A DNA stretch of 64,000 bases from Hyphobacterium sp. CCMP332. Lineage in GTDB: Bacteria > Bacteroidota > Bacteroidia > Cytophagales > CCMP332. Positions 42,671 to 51,282 of the stretch are shown one piece after another (the first letter of the stretch is position 1; the number at the start of each line of letters is the position of its first letter). The notes below the pieces were generated by a model. The model was not told where the DNA came from. It saw only the letters and a program-made list of their open reading frames with translations, and ran no database searches. The position numbers and the translations under genes were made by a program. Where the stretch lies: positions 1,528,001 to 1,592,000 of the forward strand of contig CP058647.1 of the NCBI GenBank assembly GCA_014323545.1, read 5' to 3'.

Positions 42671-43335
42671 TATCTTACTAATACTTCATCAAGAGATTTT
42701 CGCTTGATATTTGGGACTTCGCATTTCTCATGAGGCAGGCCCACCGGCAAAAGTAAAAATGGCCTTTCATTTTCGGGTCGATTCAAAATCTTACTTAAAA
42801 AATTCATTGGACTCGGCGTATGCGTCAGTGTGCACAAACCGGCATTATGAATGGCATTAATAAGCATCCCACAGGCAATTCCTACGGATTCATTTACATA
42901 GTAATTGTTCTTCTTTTCACCTTTGTCCAACTCGAATACCCTTTTGAATACAATTATTAAGTACGGAACGGTTTCAATAAAAGGCTTTTCCCAATTGGTG
43001 CCAAAAGGTTCAAGGTCTTTTAACCAGGTTTCACTCATTCTTCCATGATAGCTATCGTACTCTTCCTTTTCCGCAGCCTCTCTAATTTTTTGTTTTAATT
43101 TTTTGTCTTTGACCAAACAAAACGTCCAGGGCTGTTTGTGCGCACCTGAAGGTGCTGTATTGGCGGTAAGTATAATTTCTTCGAGAATGGATTCGGGAAA
43201 ATTCTTATCCGAAAAAAAACGTATTGAGCGTCGTTTTTCTGAAAAATCGCGCATTTGTCTGGCGCGAAATAGCATTTCTTCGTTCGAAAACGATTCATGC
43301 TCAAAGGGTACAAATGCATCTTTATTTGAGGACAT
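42667..43335 (-). CDS. Iodotyrosine deiodinase-like flavoprotein (nitroreductase family)
   Basis: The 222-residue FMN protein aligns without gaps to the human iodotyrosine deiodinase core. Conserved parts include RRSIRFFSD, TAPSGAHKQPWTF, and YYVNESVGIACGML. The three residues that grip the halotyrosine in the human enzyme (Glu157, Tyr161, Lys182) correspond to Glu92, Tyr96 and Lys117 here. It would reductively remove halogen from halotyrosines, as shown for a homologue from Haliscomenobacter (recalled). The gene is the first of an operon with the radical SAM gene, behind a consensus promoter at 43375-43404. Confidence 0.85.
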   Translation of the reverse strand: MSSNKDAFVPFEHESFSNEEMLFRARQMRDFSEKRRSIRFFSDKNFPESILEEIILTANTAPSGAHKQPWTFCLVKDKKLKQKIREAAEKEEYDSYHGRMSETWLKDLEPFGTNWEKPFIETVPYLIIVFKRVFELDKGEKKNNYYVNESVGIACGMLINAIHNAGLCTLTHTPSPMNFLSKILNRPENERPFLLLPVGLPHEKCEVPNIKRKSLDEVLVRY

Positions 43336-43374
43336 AATTTAAGGCATTTAAAAATTCTTAATTTTAAATTAAGT

Positions 43375-43404
43375 AAAAGTTAAATTTGGTAACTCAGATT
43401 GCAA
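43375..43404 (-). promoter_or_regulatory. Predicted promoter of the deiodinase-radical SAM operon
   Basis: On the minus strand, TTG (43402-43404) is followed by 19 bases and TAACTTTT (43375-43382), which matches TAnnTTTG at all but the last position. The ATG is 39 bases further on. Confidence 0.4.
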
Positions 43405-43472
43405 TTAGTGAGATTTTTAATTTGAATTTCAGTAATTCAATCCTTTGCAATATCCTAACAAATTAATTGGTA

Positions 43473-46400
43473 ATGAAAAAAGTATTGATTGTTCTGCTCA
43501 GTATGATTGTTCTTCTTCTCATAATTATGGTATCTGTACCGATCATCTTTAAAGATGATATCAGAAAAGCGGTTGATGATGCCGTCGCGGAAAATGTTAA
43601 TGCGAAAGTCTATTTTGACCCCGCAAAATTCAGTCTCTCATTTTTCTCTCACTTCCCAAGCCTTACGATAGCCATTGAGGATTTCGGAATTGCCAATAAT
43701 GCTCCCTTTCAGGGTGACACTCTTATGGATGTCAAAAAATTTGAACTGGCCATTAATGTTATGAGTCTTTTGACAGATAAAATAGAACTGAATGGCATTT
43801 ACCTTATAGAACCCAATATTTATGTTAAGGTATTAAAAGACGGAAGAGCAAATTACGATATTGCCAAAGCCACAGATGAAGAAGCACCCATTGAAGAGCC
43901 TGCGAGTGAAGAAAGTTCAGAAATGGCCTTCTCGATAAATGTTTGGGAAATTGCCAATGCTAATATCAGATACATCGATAATTCTTCAGATATGCGTGCT
44001 TACATAAAAAACTTAAGGCATAAAGGCTCCGGAGATTTTACGCTTTCCGTTTTTGATATTAATACAAAAACCAATATTGAGGCTATAGATTTTAGCATGG
44101 AGGGGACGGATTACCTGAATGGAAACACTATCAATGCCGACCTTATTCTAAATATGGATCTGGATAATAACAAATATGTTTTTAAGGAAAATAGTATCGC
44201 ATTAAATCAATTTGTTTTTGGATTTGATGGCTCCATTGTACTTGGTGATGACTTTCAGGATTACGACCTTACTTTTATCTCAAAAGAAACAACATTTAAA
44301 AATATCTTATCACTGGTTCCCGCTGTCTTTAAAAAGGACTTTGAATCATTGAAAACTTCCGGGACCATGTCTTTTGATGGATTTGTTAAGGGAAAATTAC
44401 AGGGAGAGGTACTTCCTGATTTTGGAATAACGCTTCTGGTCAAAGATGGAATGTTCCAATATCCTGACTTACCTGCTGCTGTCAAAAATGTAAATCTCGA
44501 CCTGAATGTTAAAAAAGAGGGTTCGAGTCTTGAATCCACAGAAATGGATCTTAAAAAATTTCATATGGATTTAGGAAATAATCCGGTAGATATAACGGCG
44601 ACTACAAAAGGAATTGATGTAATTGATATGAACGTTGATGCCAATGTCAATTTAAATCTTGCAGAAGTTTCTTCTTTTTACCCGGTAGAGGGTCTTGAAA
44701 TGAAGGGGCTTTTTGGGCTGGTTGCAAAGATCAGTGGGACTTATAGTGAAACTGCAATGCCTAATGTTAATGCCGATTTGAAATTGGAAAATGGCTATAT
44801 CAAATCCGCAGAAGTACCGGCTCCTTTGGAAAATATACAAATGATTGCCAATGCTAAAAGCGCAGGTGGAGATCTGGTCAATAGCTCATTGGATGTGAAA
44901 ACATTTAAAATGAACTTTGATGGCAATCCAATTGAAGCATTTTTGCATCTGGAAAACTTTGAGAACTATACCTATAGCACAGGCTTAAAAGGTCAAATTG
45001 ATCTTGGAAAACTAATGAAAATCTTTCCACAGGACGGTATGGAACTGGCCGGTATCATTCAGGCCGATATTAAAACCTCCGGTAAAATGTCGGACATAGA
45101 TGCCGAACGCTATGATCAATTACCCACATCGGGAAAAATCAGTGTTTTTAACCTCGCATTTAAAAGTGAAGACCTGCCTCAGGGCCTGGGGATAAAATCT
45201 GCCAATTTTGAATTTAATCCTAAAGAGGCCATTCTTAGAAATTATAATGGTACACTTGGGAATAGTGACATGCAAATGTCAGGTAGTTTTAATAATTATT
45301 TGGGCTATGTATTAAAAGACCAAACCTTAGTCGGAAATCTTAAATTCAATTCAAAGCGCTTTGATTTAAACGAATGGATGTCTGAAGAGGAAGAATTGGG
45401 GTCAGAAGCAAGTGCCTCTACCGAGGAAGAACTGGTGGTAGAACCCATTCCAAGAAACATAGATTTTACACTTGACGCCAGCATAGAGAAAATTCTTTAT
45501 GCGCAATCTGATATTACCAATTTGAATGGCCAGATTGTAATCAAGGATGGGGCGATAAATTTAAATCAAACAAGATTTAACATGCTCGCTGGTACCTTCA
45601 GGACTACCGGAAAATACGATACCAAAGATTCTCTAAATCCTTATTTTTCATTTGACCTTCACATCGAAGAATTGGAAATACCAAAAGCATACGAGGCATT
45701 TGCTTCAATTCAGGAAATGGCTCCTATGGCAAAGAATATGACCGGCAAGGTCAATACTGATTTTCATGTTGAAGGAAATTTATTACAAAACTACGATCCC
45801 GACCTCGCAAGCCTCTCCGGCGGTGGTTTGTTGAATATTTTTAATGCAGCAATGAAGGATTTTAAAATCATTAATAAACTTAACAGTGCAGCAAAATTTG
45901 CAGGATTTAATTCGAATGCATCCAACGAATATCCGCTGAGTGACTTTCTTGTTAATGCAGAAATTCGTGATGGAAAGATATTTTTTGAACCTTTTAAAAT
46001 AAATGCCGCTGGAAATAATCTGACTATTGGTGGAAATTATGGTCTGGATGGTGCCCTGGACTATACCATTAAATCCGATATTTCAGCAAGTGCCATCACA
46101 GGTGCTGCAGCCAGTGCTTTGAATGCGTTGTCCGGTTCAAACTTATCGGGCTCCGGGCCTGTAACATTAAACTTCGGTGTCACAGGTACACAATCAGATC
46201 CTAAAGTGAAGTTGTTAGGCATGGATTCAGGAGATGGGTCCGGTAAAAGCGTAGCAAAAACAACTGTTACAAATTTAAAAAACAAAGCAAGCGATGATGC
46301 CAGAAACAAAGCCAGAGAACAGGCAGATAAAATTCTGGCCGAGGCAAAAAGAAATGCTGACAAAATTAGGGCTGAAGGAAAACGCTCTGCCAACTTAATT

Positions 46401-46607
46401 CGCAAGCAATCCAATGATCAGGCCGATGCTTTGGTGAAAAAAGCGAATAACCCTATTGCAAAACGAGCTGCTCAGGAAGCCGCCAAGAAAATTAAAAAAG
46501 AAGGAGAAGATAAGGCCAGAAAGGTTGAAAATGAAGCCAACCGCCGCGCAAATCAAATCATGAATGAAGCCAACAAAAAAGCAGATAGTATAATCAAAAA
46601 CCCTTAG
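43473..46607 (+). CDS. AsmA-family protein with long Lys/Ala-rich C-terminal tail
   Basis: I start the gene at ATG 43473 (MKKVLIVLLSM), not the in-frame TTG two codons earlier. The 1044-residue protein has an N-terminal transmembrane segment (about 1-25) and long repeated beta strands typical of AsmA/TamB-like lipid-bridging proteins (DKIELNGIYLIEPNIYV, ATKGIDVIDMNVD). The last ~120 residues are an unusual helical tail rich in Lys, Ala, Asn and Arg (for example AREQADKILAEAKRNADKI). Related proteins bridge inner and outer membranes for lipid transport. The function of the tail is unknown. Confidence 0.85.
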   Translation: MKKVLIVLLSMIVLLLIIMVSVPIIFKDDIRKAVDDAVAENVNAKVYFDPAKFSLSFFSHFPSLTIAIEDFGIANNAPFQGDTLMDVKKFELAINVMSLLTDKIELNGIYLIEPNIYVKVLKDGRANYDIAKATDEEAPIEEPASEESSEMAFSINVWEIANANIRYIDNSSDMRAYIKNLRHKGSGDFTLSVFDINTKTNIEAIDFSMEGTDYLNGNTINADLILNMDLDNNKYVFKENSIALNQFVFGFDGSIVLGDDFQDYDLTFISKETTFKNILSLVPAVFKKDFESLKTSGTMSFDGFVKGKLQGEVLPDFGITLLVKDGMFQYPDLPAAVKNVNLDLNVKKEGSSLESTEMDLKKFHMDLGNNPVDITATTKGIDVIDMNVDANVNLNLAEVSSFYPVEGLEMKGLFGLVAKISGTYSETAMPNVNADLKLENGYIKSAEVPAPLENIQMIANAKSAGGDLVNSSLDVKTFKMNFDGNPIEAFLHLENFENYTYSTGLKGQIDLGKLMKIFPQDGMELAGIIQADIKTSGKMSDIDAERYDQLPTSGKISVFNLAFKSEDLPQGLGIKSANFEFNPKEAILRNYNGTLGNSDMQMSGSFNNYLGYVLKDQTLVGNLKFNSKRFDLNEWMSEEEELGSEASASTEEELVVEPIPRNIDFTLDASIEKILYAQSDITNLNGQIVIKDGAINLNQTRFNMLAGTFRTTGKYDTKDSLNPYFSFDLHIEELEIPKAYEAFASIQEMAPMAKNMTGKVNTDFHVEGNLLQNYDPDLASLSGGGLLNIFNAAMKDFKIINKLNSAAKFAGFNSNASNEYPLSDFLVNAEIRDGKIFFEPFKINAAGNNLTIGGNYGLDGALDYTIKSDISASAITGAAASALNALSGSNLSGSGPVTLNFGVTGTQSDPKVKLLGMDSGDGSGKSVAKTTVTNLKNKASDDARNKAREQADKILAEAKRNADKIRAEGKRSANLIRKQSNDQADALVKKANNPIAKRAAQEAAKKIKKEGEDKARKVENEANRRANQIMNEANKKADSIIKNP

Positions 46608-47095
46608 AGGATTTTAAATTCTGCATAAATAAATTCATCGTCTGCCTGCTCTTTTTCAGGAGAATCATTTACAGTAATTATAAATCTGTAAGTGCCGCGT
46701 CTTACATAAGCACTTTTATCATTTCCCGGCTCATAGCCACCCTCACACCAGCTTTCTTTTTGATTCCAGGAGAGGTCCATTTGTTGGAATGGTTTAATTG
46801 GAATATAATGAGGTGGAGCACAAGGCGCCCCACATGCACAATGTTGTATCCGCAGGTCGTACCAAAGTGTATCGATTTTTCTTTGTATTTGCAATCTGGA
46901 AGGCTCCAATAAATACCGGAGTGTATCAGAATTATTTTCGAGAATAAAAACCACATTATCTCCGGGTTTGTACTTTTCACCTATAATCACCCTAACGCCT
47001 AATTTGCTGTGCTCTTCCTTTTCTGCACTAAGCTGAGAACTCGGATTACACGAAAAAAAATAAATCCCTATTAGAAGAAAAAGTAGTTTTTGCAT
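46604..47095 (-). CDS. Predicted lipoprotein of unknown function
   Basis: A 163-residue lipoprotein with lipobox around FFSC (Cys16). The mature part seems to be a beta-sandwich (KYKPGDNVVFILENNS, GTYRFIITVND). A central cysteine-rich segment (HCACGAPCAPPH) and one more Cys (SWCEGG) could form disulfides or bind metal. The stop codon interlocks with that of the AsmA gene (TTAG, 46604-46607). No family is recognised. Confidence 0.7.
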   Translation of the reverse strand: MQKLLFLLIGIYFFSCNPSSQLSAEKEEHSKLGVRVIIGEKYKPGDNVVFILENNSDTLRYLLEPSRLQIQRKIDTLWYDLRIQHCACGAPCAPPHYIPIKPFQQMDLSWNQKESWCEGGYEPGNDKSAYVRRGTYRFIITVNDSPEKEQADDEFIYAEFKIL

Positions 47096-47267
47096 CGGGC
47101 AAAAATAGAATTAATTAAGTATTGATTTTTATGCTTTAAGTAAACTTAAAATTAATACAGCCTATTTTTGATTAATATAATTATATTTTATATTAGTATT
47201 ATACAATTATACGCCTTTTTGTAACCATTTTATTAATATTTGCGTAATATTTAATTAACTTTGGAAG

Positions 47268-48080
47268 ATGCTTAAATTTCTTATGTACGGTTTTTTACTG
47301 ATCAGCGTCCCCTTGAACGCTCAGTATTTTGCTGTATCTGATTTTCATTCAGATTTTGAGAAAAAGACATTTGAGCAGCTTAAACAAAATAAGCTAGTAG
47401 ACCCTTCAAGTTTTTTAATAGCCGCAGAAAGTAAAAATGGACTAAATGAATACAGGGATTTTTCACTCCTTTTGAAAAGCATCCCATTGGAATTGAACAC
47501 TTCCAAAATGGATCGAATGGATTTTGAGAAAAAACTCAAATACATATTCAAAACCACTCAAAAAAAATATTTTAACAGCTATCAATTGTATGAATCCTAC
47601 AGCGATCTTTTGGAAAAAGGCGATTACAATTGTATTTCCGGTACTGCCTTTTATGCTCTGCTCCTGTCCGAAATGGGCTATAAAATTCATATTTATGAAA
47701 CGCCCTTTCACGCTTACCTTGAAGTAGAAAATGAAAACGGAGAATTTATTTTAATTGAATCGACGGATGCGGCTTTTGGGGTAGTAGATAAAATGAAAAA
47801 CGTCAAATCGCGAAGAGAAGAATACGCGCAGGGTCAAAGTGAATTTGTGGCAAGAGGATTGGGAAATGCAAGCGAAAATCCGGAAGAAATTTTTACCAAT
47901 GAGATCAATCTTTTCAACTTAGCCGGATTACAATATTATAATCTCGCAGTGCTTGCCTTTAATGAGGGAGAATTTGAAAAGGCTTCCAAACTTTTAAAAA
48001 AAGCAGCCTATTTATACCCTTCTTCAAGAATAATTATGTTGCAGCTTCTAAGTGAAGAATTAATTGCTTCCAATTATTAA
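47268..48080 (+). CDS. Secreted transglutaminase-like protein
   Basis: A 270-residue protein with a signal peptide ending near PLNAQ. The likely Cys-His-Asp triad of a transglutaminase-like (papain-type) fold is Cys122 (YNCISGTAFY), His148 (FHAYLEV) and Asp167 (ESTDAAFG). The final part is helical and TPR-like (LAFNEGEFEKASKLLKKAAYLYP). It may be a peptidase or transferase acting in the periplasm; the substrate is unknown. The upstream 172 bases are very A/T-rich. The stop codon interlocks with that of the response regulator (TTAA, 48077-48080). Confidence 0.75.
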   Translation: MLKFLMYGFLLISVPLNAQYFAVSDFHSDFEKKTFEQLKQNKLVDPSSFLIAAESKNGLNEYRDFSLLLKSIPLELNTSKMDRMDFEKKLKYIFKTTQKKYFNSYQLYESYSDLLEKGDYNCISGTAFYALLLSEMGYKIHIYETPFHAYLEVENENGEFILIESTDAAFGVVDKMKNVKSRREEYAQGQSEFVARGLGNASENPEEIFTNEINLFNLAGLQYYNLAVLAFNEGEFEKASKLLKKAAYLYPSSRIIMLQLLSEELIASNY

Positions 48081-48844
48081 TGATCAAGCCAGGCTTTAAA
48101 GGCCGGCGTTTTATCAGCACTGATCACAATTTCATCATCAATACCGGGTTTTAAGCTAATTTTTAATCTCCCTTTGAAATAGGGTTTGATTTCTGATGCT
48201 GCATCCAGATGTATTATATATTTTCTGTTAATCCTAAAGAATAATTCGGGATTGAGCTGTTGCAAAATCTCATCCAGTGATATATCCATAGGATACTTAT
48301 TTCCCTCTTTGTTTACCAGAAATGTCAGCTTGTTATCAGAATAGAAATAGGCTATTTCTTCCGTTTTAACAGCGTGAATTTTATTTCCCAGTTTTACCAA
48401 AAACCGTGATTTATAATTATTTTTTGCTTCGCTAATGGCTTCTAATAGCGATTTTACATCCAGCGTACTTTCTTCCTGATTCCAGGCTCTTTTTTTCGCT
48501 TCGTATTTCTCCAGACTAGCTCTTATTTTTTCTTTTTGTACAGGCTTAAGCAGATAATCAATACTGTTAACCTCAAAGGCTTTAATGGCGTACTGATCAA
48601 AGGCGGTGGTAAAAATTACAGGACATTTTAATTCCTGATTCTCGAAAATATCAAAACTCAATCCGTCGCCTAATTGAATATCCGTAAATATCAGATCGGG
48701 AGAATCGTTTTTATCAAACCAGGAAGAGGCTTCTTTTACAGAACTCAATAATTCCATTATCTCAATCGAATCATCAATTTCTCTGAGCATTTTGCTCAAT
48801 TTTTTTGCCGCTAGTTCCTCATCTTCAATGATTAATACCTTCAT
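48077..48844 (-). CDS. LytTR-family response regulator
   Basis: The 255-residue protein has a receiver domain (about 1-125) with the phospho-acceptor Asp55 in IFTDIQLGDG and conserved Lys in YLLKPVQ, and a C-terminal LytTR DNA-binding domain (about 150-255; YFRINRKYIIHLDA region). Its start overlaps the stop codon of the histidine kinase gene by four bases, so the two form a LytS/LytR-type pair. The target genes are not apparent, although the repeat protein at 49911 is in the same transcript. Confidence 0.93.
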   Translation of the reverse strand: MKVLIIEDEELAAKKLSKMLREIDDSIEIMELLSSVKEASSWFDKNDSPDLIFTDIQLGDGLSFDIFENQELKCPVIFTTAFDQYAIKAFEVNSIDYLLKPVQKEKIRASLEKYEAKKRAWNQEESTLDVKSLLEAISEAKNNYKSRFLVKLGNKIHAVKTEEIAYFYSDNKLTFLVNKEGNKYPMDISLDEILQQLNPELFFRINRKYIIHLDAASEIKPYFKGRLKISLKPGIDDEIVISADKTPAFKAWLDH

Positions 48845-49866
48845 TTTTCAACTTCAAGCAAAGGCAATTTTACAATAAAATGTGATTCTATATTCAATAC
48901 ATCTACTTCTTTATCCGAAAGGAACTCAAATCGCTTTTTTATATTCTTTAATCCGGATTTTGAAGAGTTTACGGTTTGATTTTTCTTTTGAAGATTATTT
49001 TTAACGACCAGTTTTTCATTTTCAGTAAACATCTCGATTGTTAAAGGCATTTCGCCATCTATCTTATTGTGTTTAATGACATTTTCAACCACAATTTGCA
49101 GTGCCAAAGGAGGGATCATAAGATTTTCTGTATTAATGATTATATCATTTTGAAAAATCAGGCGTTCACCAAATCGATTCTTAAGTAAATAGACATAGCT
49201 GTTGAGAAATTCAAGCTCCTCTTCAAGACTGACTAATTCTACTTGCTTGTTTTTTAATACATAGCGATATACTTCGGCAAAATTATCCAGAAATTTTCTG
49301 GCAGTATCCTTGTCTTCATCTATCAGCGATGATAAAATGTTTAAATTATTGAAAAGGAAATGTGGGTCAATATGACTTTTTAATACCTCCAGCTGGGTTC
49401 TGATATTTTCCTTTTCCAGTTGTTCAGATTTTAATTTTGTCTTTTTCCATTGGGTCATAAAGTATATCCCAAAATGTATGGATATGGCTGGCAACACAAA
49501 GAGCAGACCGTAAATGTTCATCACGGCCATTTGAGAAAAATCCGGAGCTGAACTGGTGAACAAAGTCCTGAAAAAGTAGAAAGTTAGATTTACAACCAGC
49601 AAACTGTAAATTCCACTAGAAAGCAGTTGAATAAAAAAACGTCTGGAAACAAAAACATCCCAGGGCAATTTTTTATCCAGCCACTTCGAAATAAAACGAT
49701 TCCCTGCCCAAATGAAGAATACGACGTTTATTATCCAAAATATAATTGTGATTAAAAGCGATTCCACTTTGGAAAAATAACCAAGAAAGGCGACTGCTCC
49801 TAAAATCGCTACGATCACGGCCAGACCTAGCCAGGAAAGAGCACTTGCATCTCTCCTTGTGTTCAT
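48841..49866 (-). CDS. LytS-like sensor histidine kinase
   Basis: I start at ATG 49864-49866 (MNTRRDAS), as the longer frame begins at a TTG. Four transmembrane helices lie in the first half (for example AVIVAILGAVAFLG and SSGIYSLLVVNLTFYFF). A His_kinase domain follows with the phospho-accepting histidine in HIDPHFLFNNL and an ATPase-type region (LALQIVVENVIKHN; degenerate compared with classical kinases, as usual for this group). It is coupled to the LytTR regulator and follows the repeat-protein gene. Confidence 0.9.
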   Translation of the reverse strand: MNTRRDASALSWLGLAVIVAILGAVAFLGYFSKVESLLITIIFWIINVVFFIWAGNRFISKWLDKKLPWDVFVSRRFFIQLLSSGIYSLLVVNLTFYFFRTLFTSSAPDFSQMAVMNIYGLLFVLPAISIHFGIYFMTQWKKTKLKSEQLEKENIRTQLEVLKSHIDPHFLFNNLNILSSLIDEDKDTARKFLDNFAEVYRYVLKNKQVELVSLEEELEFLNSYVYLLKNRFGERLIFQNDIIINTENLMIPPLALQIVVENVIKHNKIDGEMPLTIEMFTENEKLVVKNNLQKKNQTVNSSKSGLKNIKKRFEFLSDKEVDVLNIESHFIVKLPLLEVEK

Positions 49867-49910
49867 ATAATTGGGCGTACTAAAAATTGGAAAATTTCCC
49901 AAAACGGTGA

Positions 49911-51155
49911 TTATTGAAATTTAATTTCTTTCACACCTTCCCAGGGAATCAAGACGGGCTCTTCATCTGTTTCACTCTTGAAAATCATCAGGCCATCGTT
50001 CCTATCCGAAACATCCTGTGAATCTCCCAGTAATACTTCTTTGCCATTTCTCAAAGTAATATTTGAAAAATTATAATTCTTAGGTTTTATCGAAGCAATT
50101 TTTCTGAAGGGTATGGAGTATTTGACGTTGTAGTCATCTCCTTCAAGAATTTCATAATCATAAGTTTCGTCAATATCGAAGACGATAAGGCCTTTCAATG
50201 TTTCTCCTTTGACTGTAATAACTTCGCCTTTTAGCCTTTTTGGTTTTGGGAATTCATCATAAGAAAGAAATGATCCCACTGGGATTTTGTCCTGAAACTC
50301 CACATATTCAAAGTCTCTCCAATCTACCAATACTTTTCCAAAATCCTGAGTTCTGGCAACCACGCCTCTGTTTGAATCGTCCACATCGTTGGTTCCGAAC
50401 AGATCAACTTCCCGGCCGGATTTTAAGGTGACTCTGGATCCTCTGCCGTAGCGTTCAATTTTTCTGATATTACCCATTTCTATGGAAAATCTTTCATTAT
50501 TATTATTCCCATCGAGTTTATCAATGCTAAGACATTCTTCATGATCCCATTGAATGAAACCTTCAAACTCTCCTCTTATTGTTTTTACTTTTCCATAAAG
50601 CGGTTCACCGAATTTTGATTTTAAATTGGGTGGGCCTGATTCAAAGTCAATTCTATTCACTCTTTCCCACCTGATCTTAACCTCTCCAAGTTCCGGATCC
50701 ATTACTAAAATACTCGTTCCTATGTCATTTGAGCCCCCCGAGACATTAAACCTCGAATCGTCTTTCATTATTAATGACACTTCAGAACGGCCAACCGGTT
50801 CTATAGCTTTTATATCACCAAAGCGACAAACAAACTGATGATTTTGCCAATGGTAATCACAGCAATTTTTATCTTTCCAAAGACCCATAAACTCCCACTC
50901 GTCATCGCCTTTGTTAAACTTCATGGTTTTGACCATGTCTTTATTGGCCCAGCGATTATAGGGATTTTCTCTTTTTGTGGAATTAAACTCATCTTCCCAC
51001 AAGGCTTCTTCATCACCCCACCTAATCTGTCCTTTATATTTATCCCCATCGATCGTTGAAACTGTTCCGTAAATAAAGGCTTTATCACTTTGTGCAAAAG
51101 CCCCGGCAGTGACCACAAATACCAGGGCTAACAAACTATAGACTTTTTTTAACAT
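49911..51155 (-). CDS. Secreted protein with three tandem beta-rich repeats
   Basis: A 414-residue protein with a signal peptide ending near GAFAQ. Three units of about 110-130 residues recur, each starting with a pattern like YGTVSTIDGDKYKGQIRW, YGKVKTIRGEFEGFIQW or KGEVITVKGETLKGLIVF, and later showing a Gly-Asn-rich turn (VSGGSNDIG, FGTNDVDD, LGDSQDVSD) followed by a strand ending in a conserved aromatic. No family is recognised. It is the first gene of the operon with the LytS/LytR pair, 44 bases upstream of the kinase start, so it may be sensed or controlled by that system. Confidence 0.7.
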   Translation of the reverse strand: MLKKVYSLLALVFVVTAGAFAQSDKAFIYGTVSTIDGDKYKGQIRWGDEEALWEDEFNSTKRENPYNRWANKDMVKTMKFNKGDDEWEFMGLWKDKNCCDYHWQNHQFVCRFGDIKAIEPVGRSEVSLIMKDDSRFNVSGGSNDIGTSILVMDPELGEVKIRWERVNRIDFESGPPNLKSKFGEPLYGKVKTIRGEFEGFIQWDHEECLSIDKLDGNNNNERFSIEMGNIRKIERYGRGSRVTLKSGREVDLFGTNDVDDSNRGVVARTQDFGKVLVDWRDFEYVEFQDKIPVGSFLSYDEFPKPKRLKGEVITVKGETLKGLIVFDIDETYDYEILEGDDYNVKYSIPFRKIASIKPKNYNFSNITLRNGKEVLLGDSQDVSDRNDGLMIFKSETDEEPVLIPWEGVKEIKFQ

Positions 51156-51282
51156 GACATTATTAGATTAATTTGACCTCCAATCTGATATCAAAGGTGG
51201 CCAGTCACATTCATATATAAAAGGAATATTTGATGAATCGGGATATTTTGGGAATGAATTAGCATTTGCTTGTGCTGAATTA

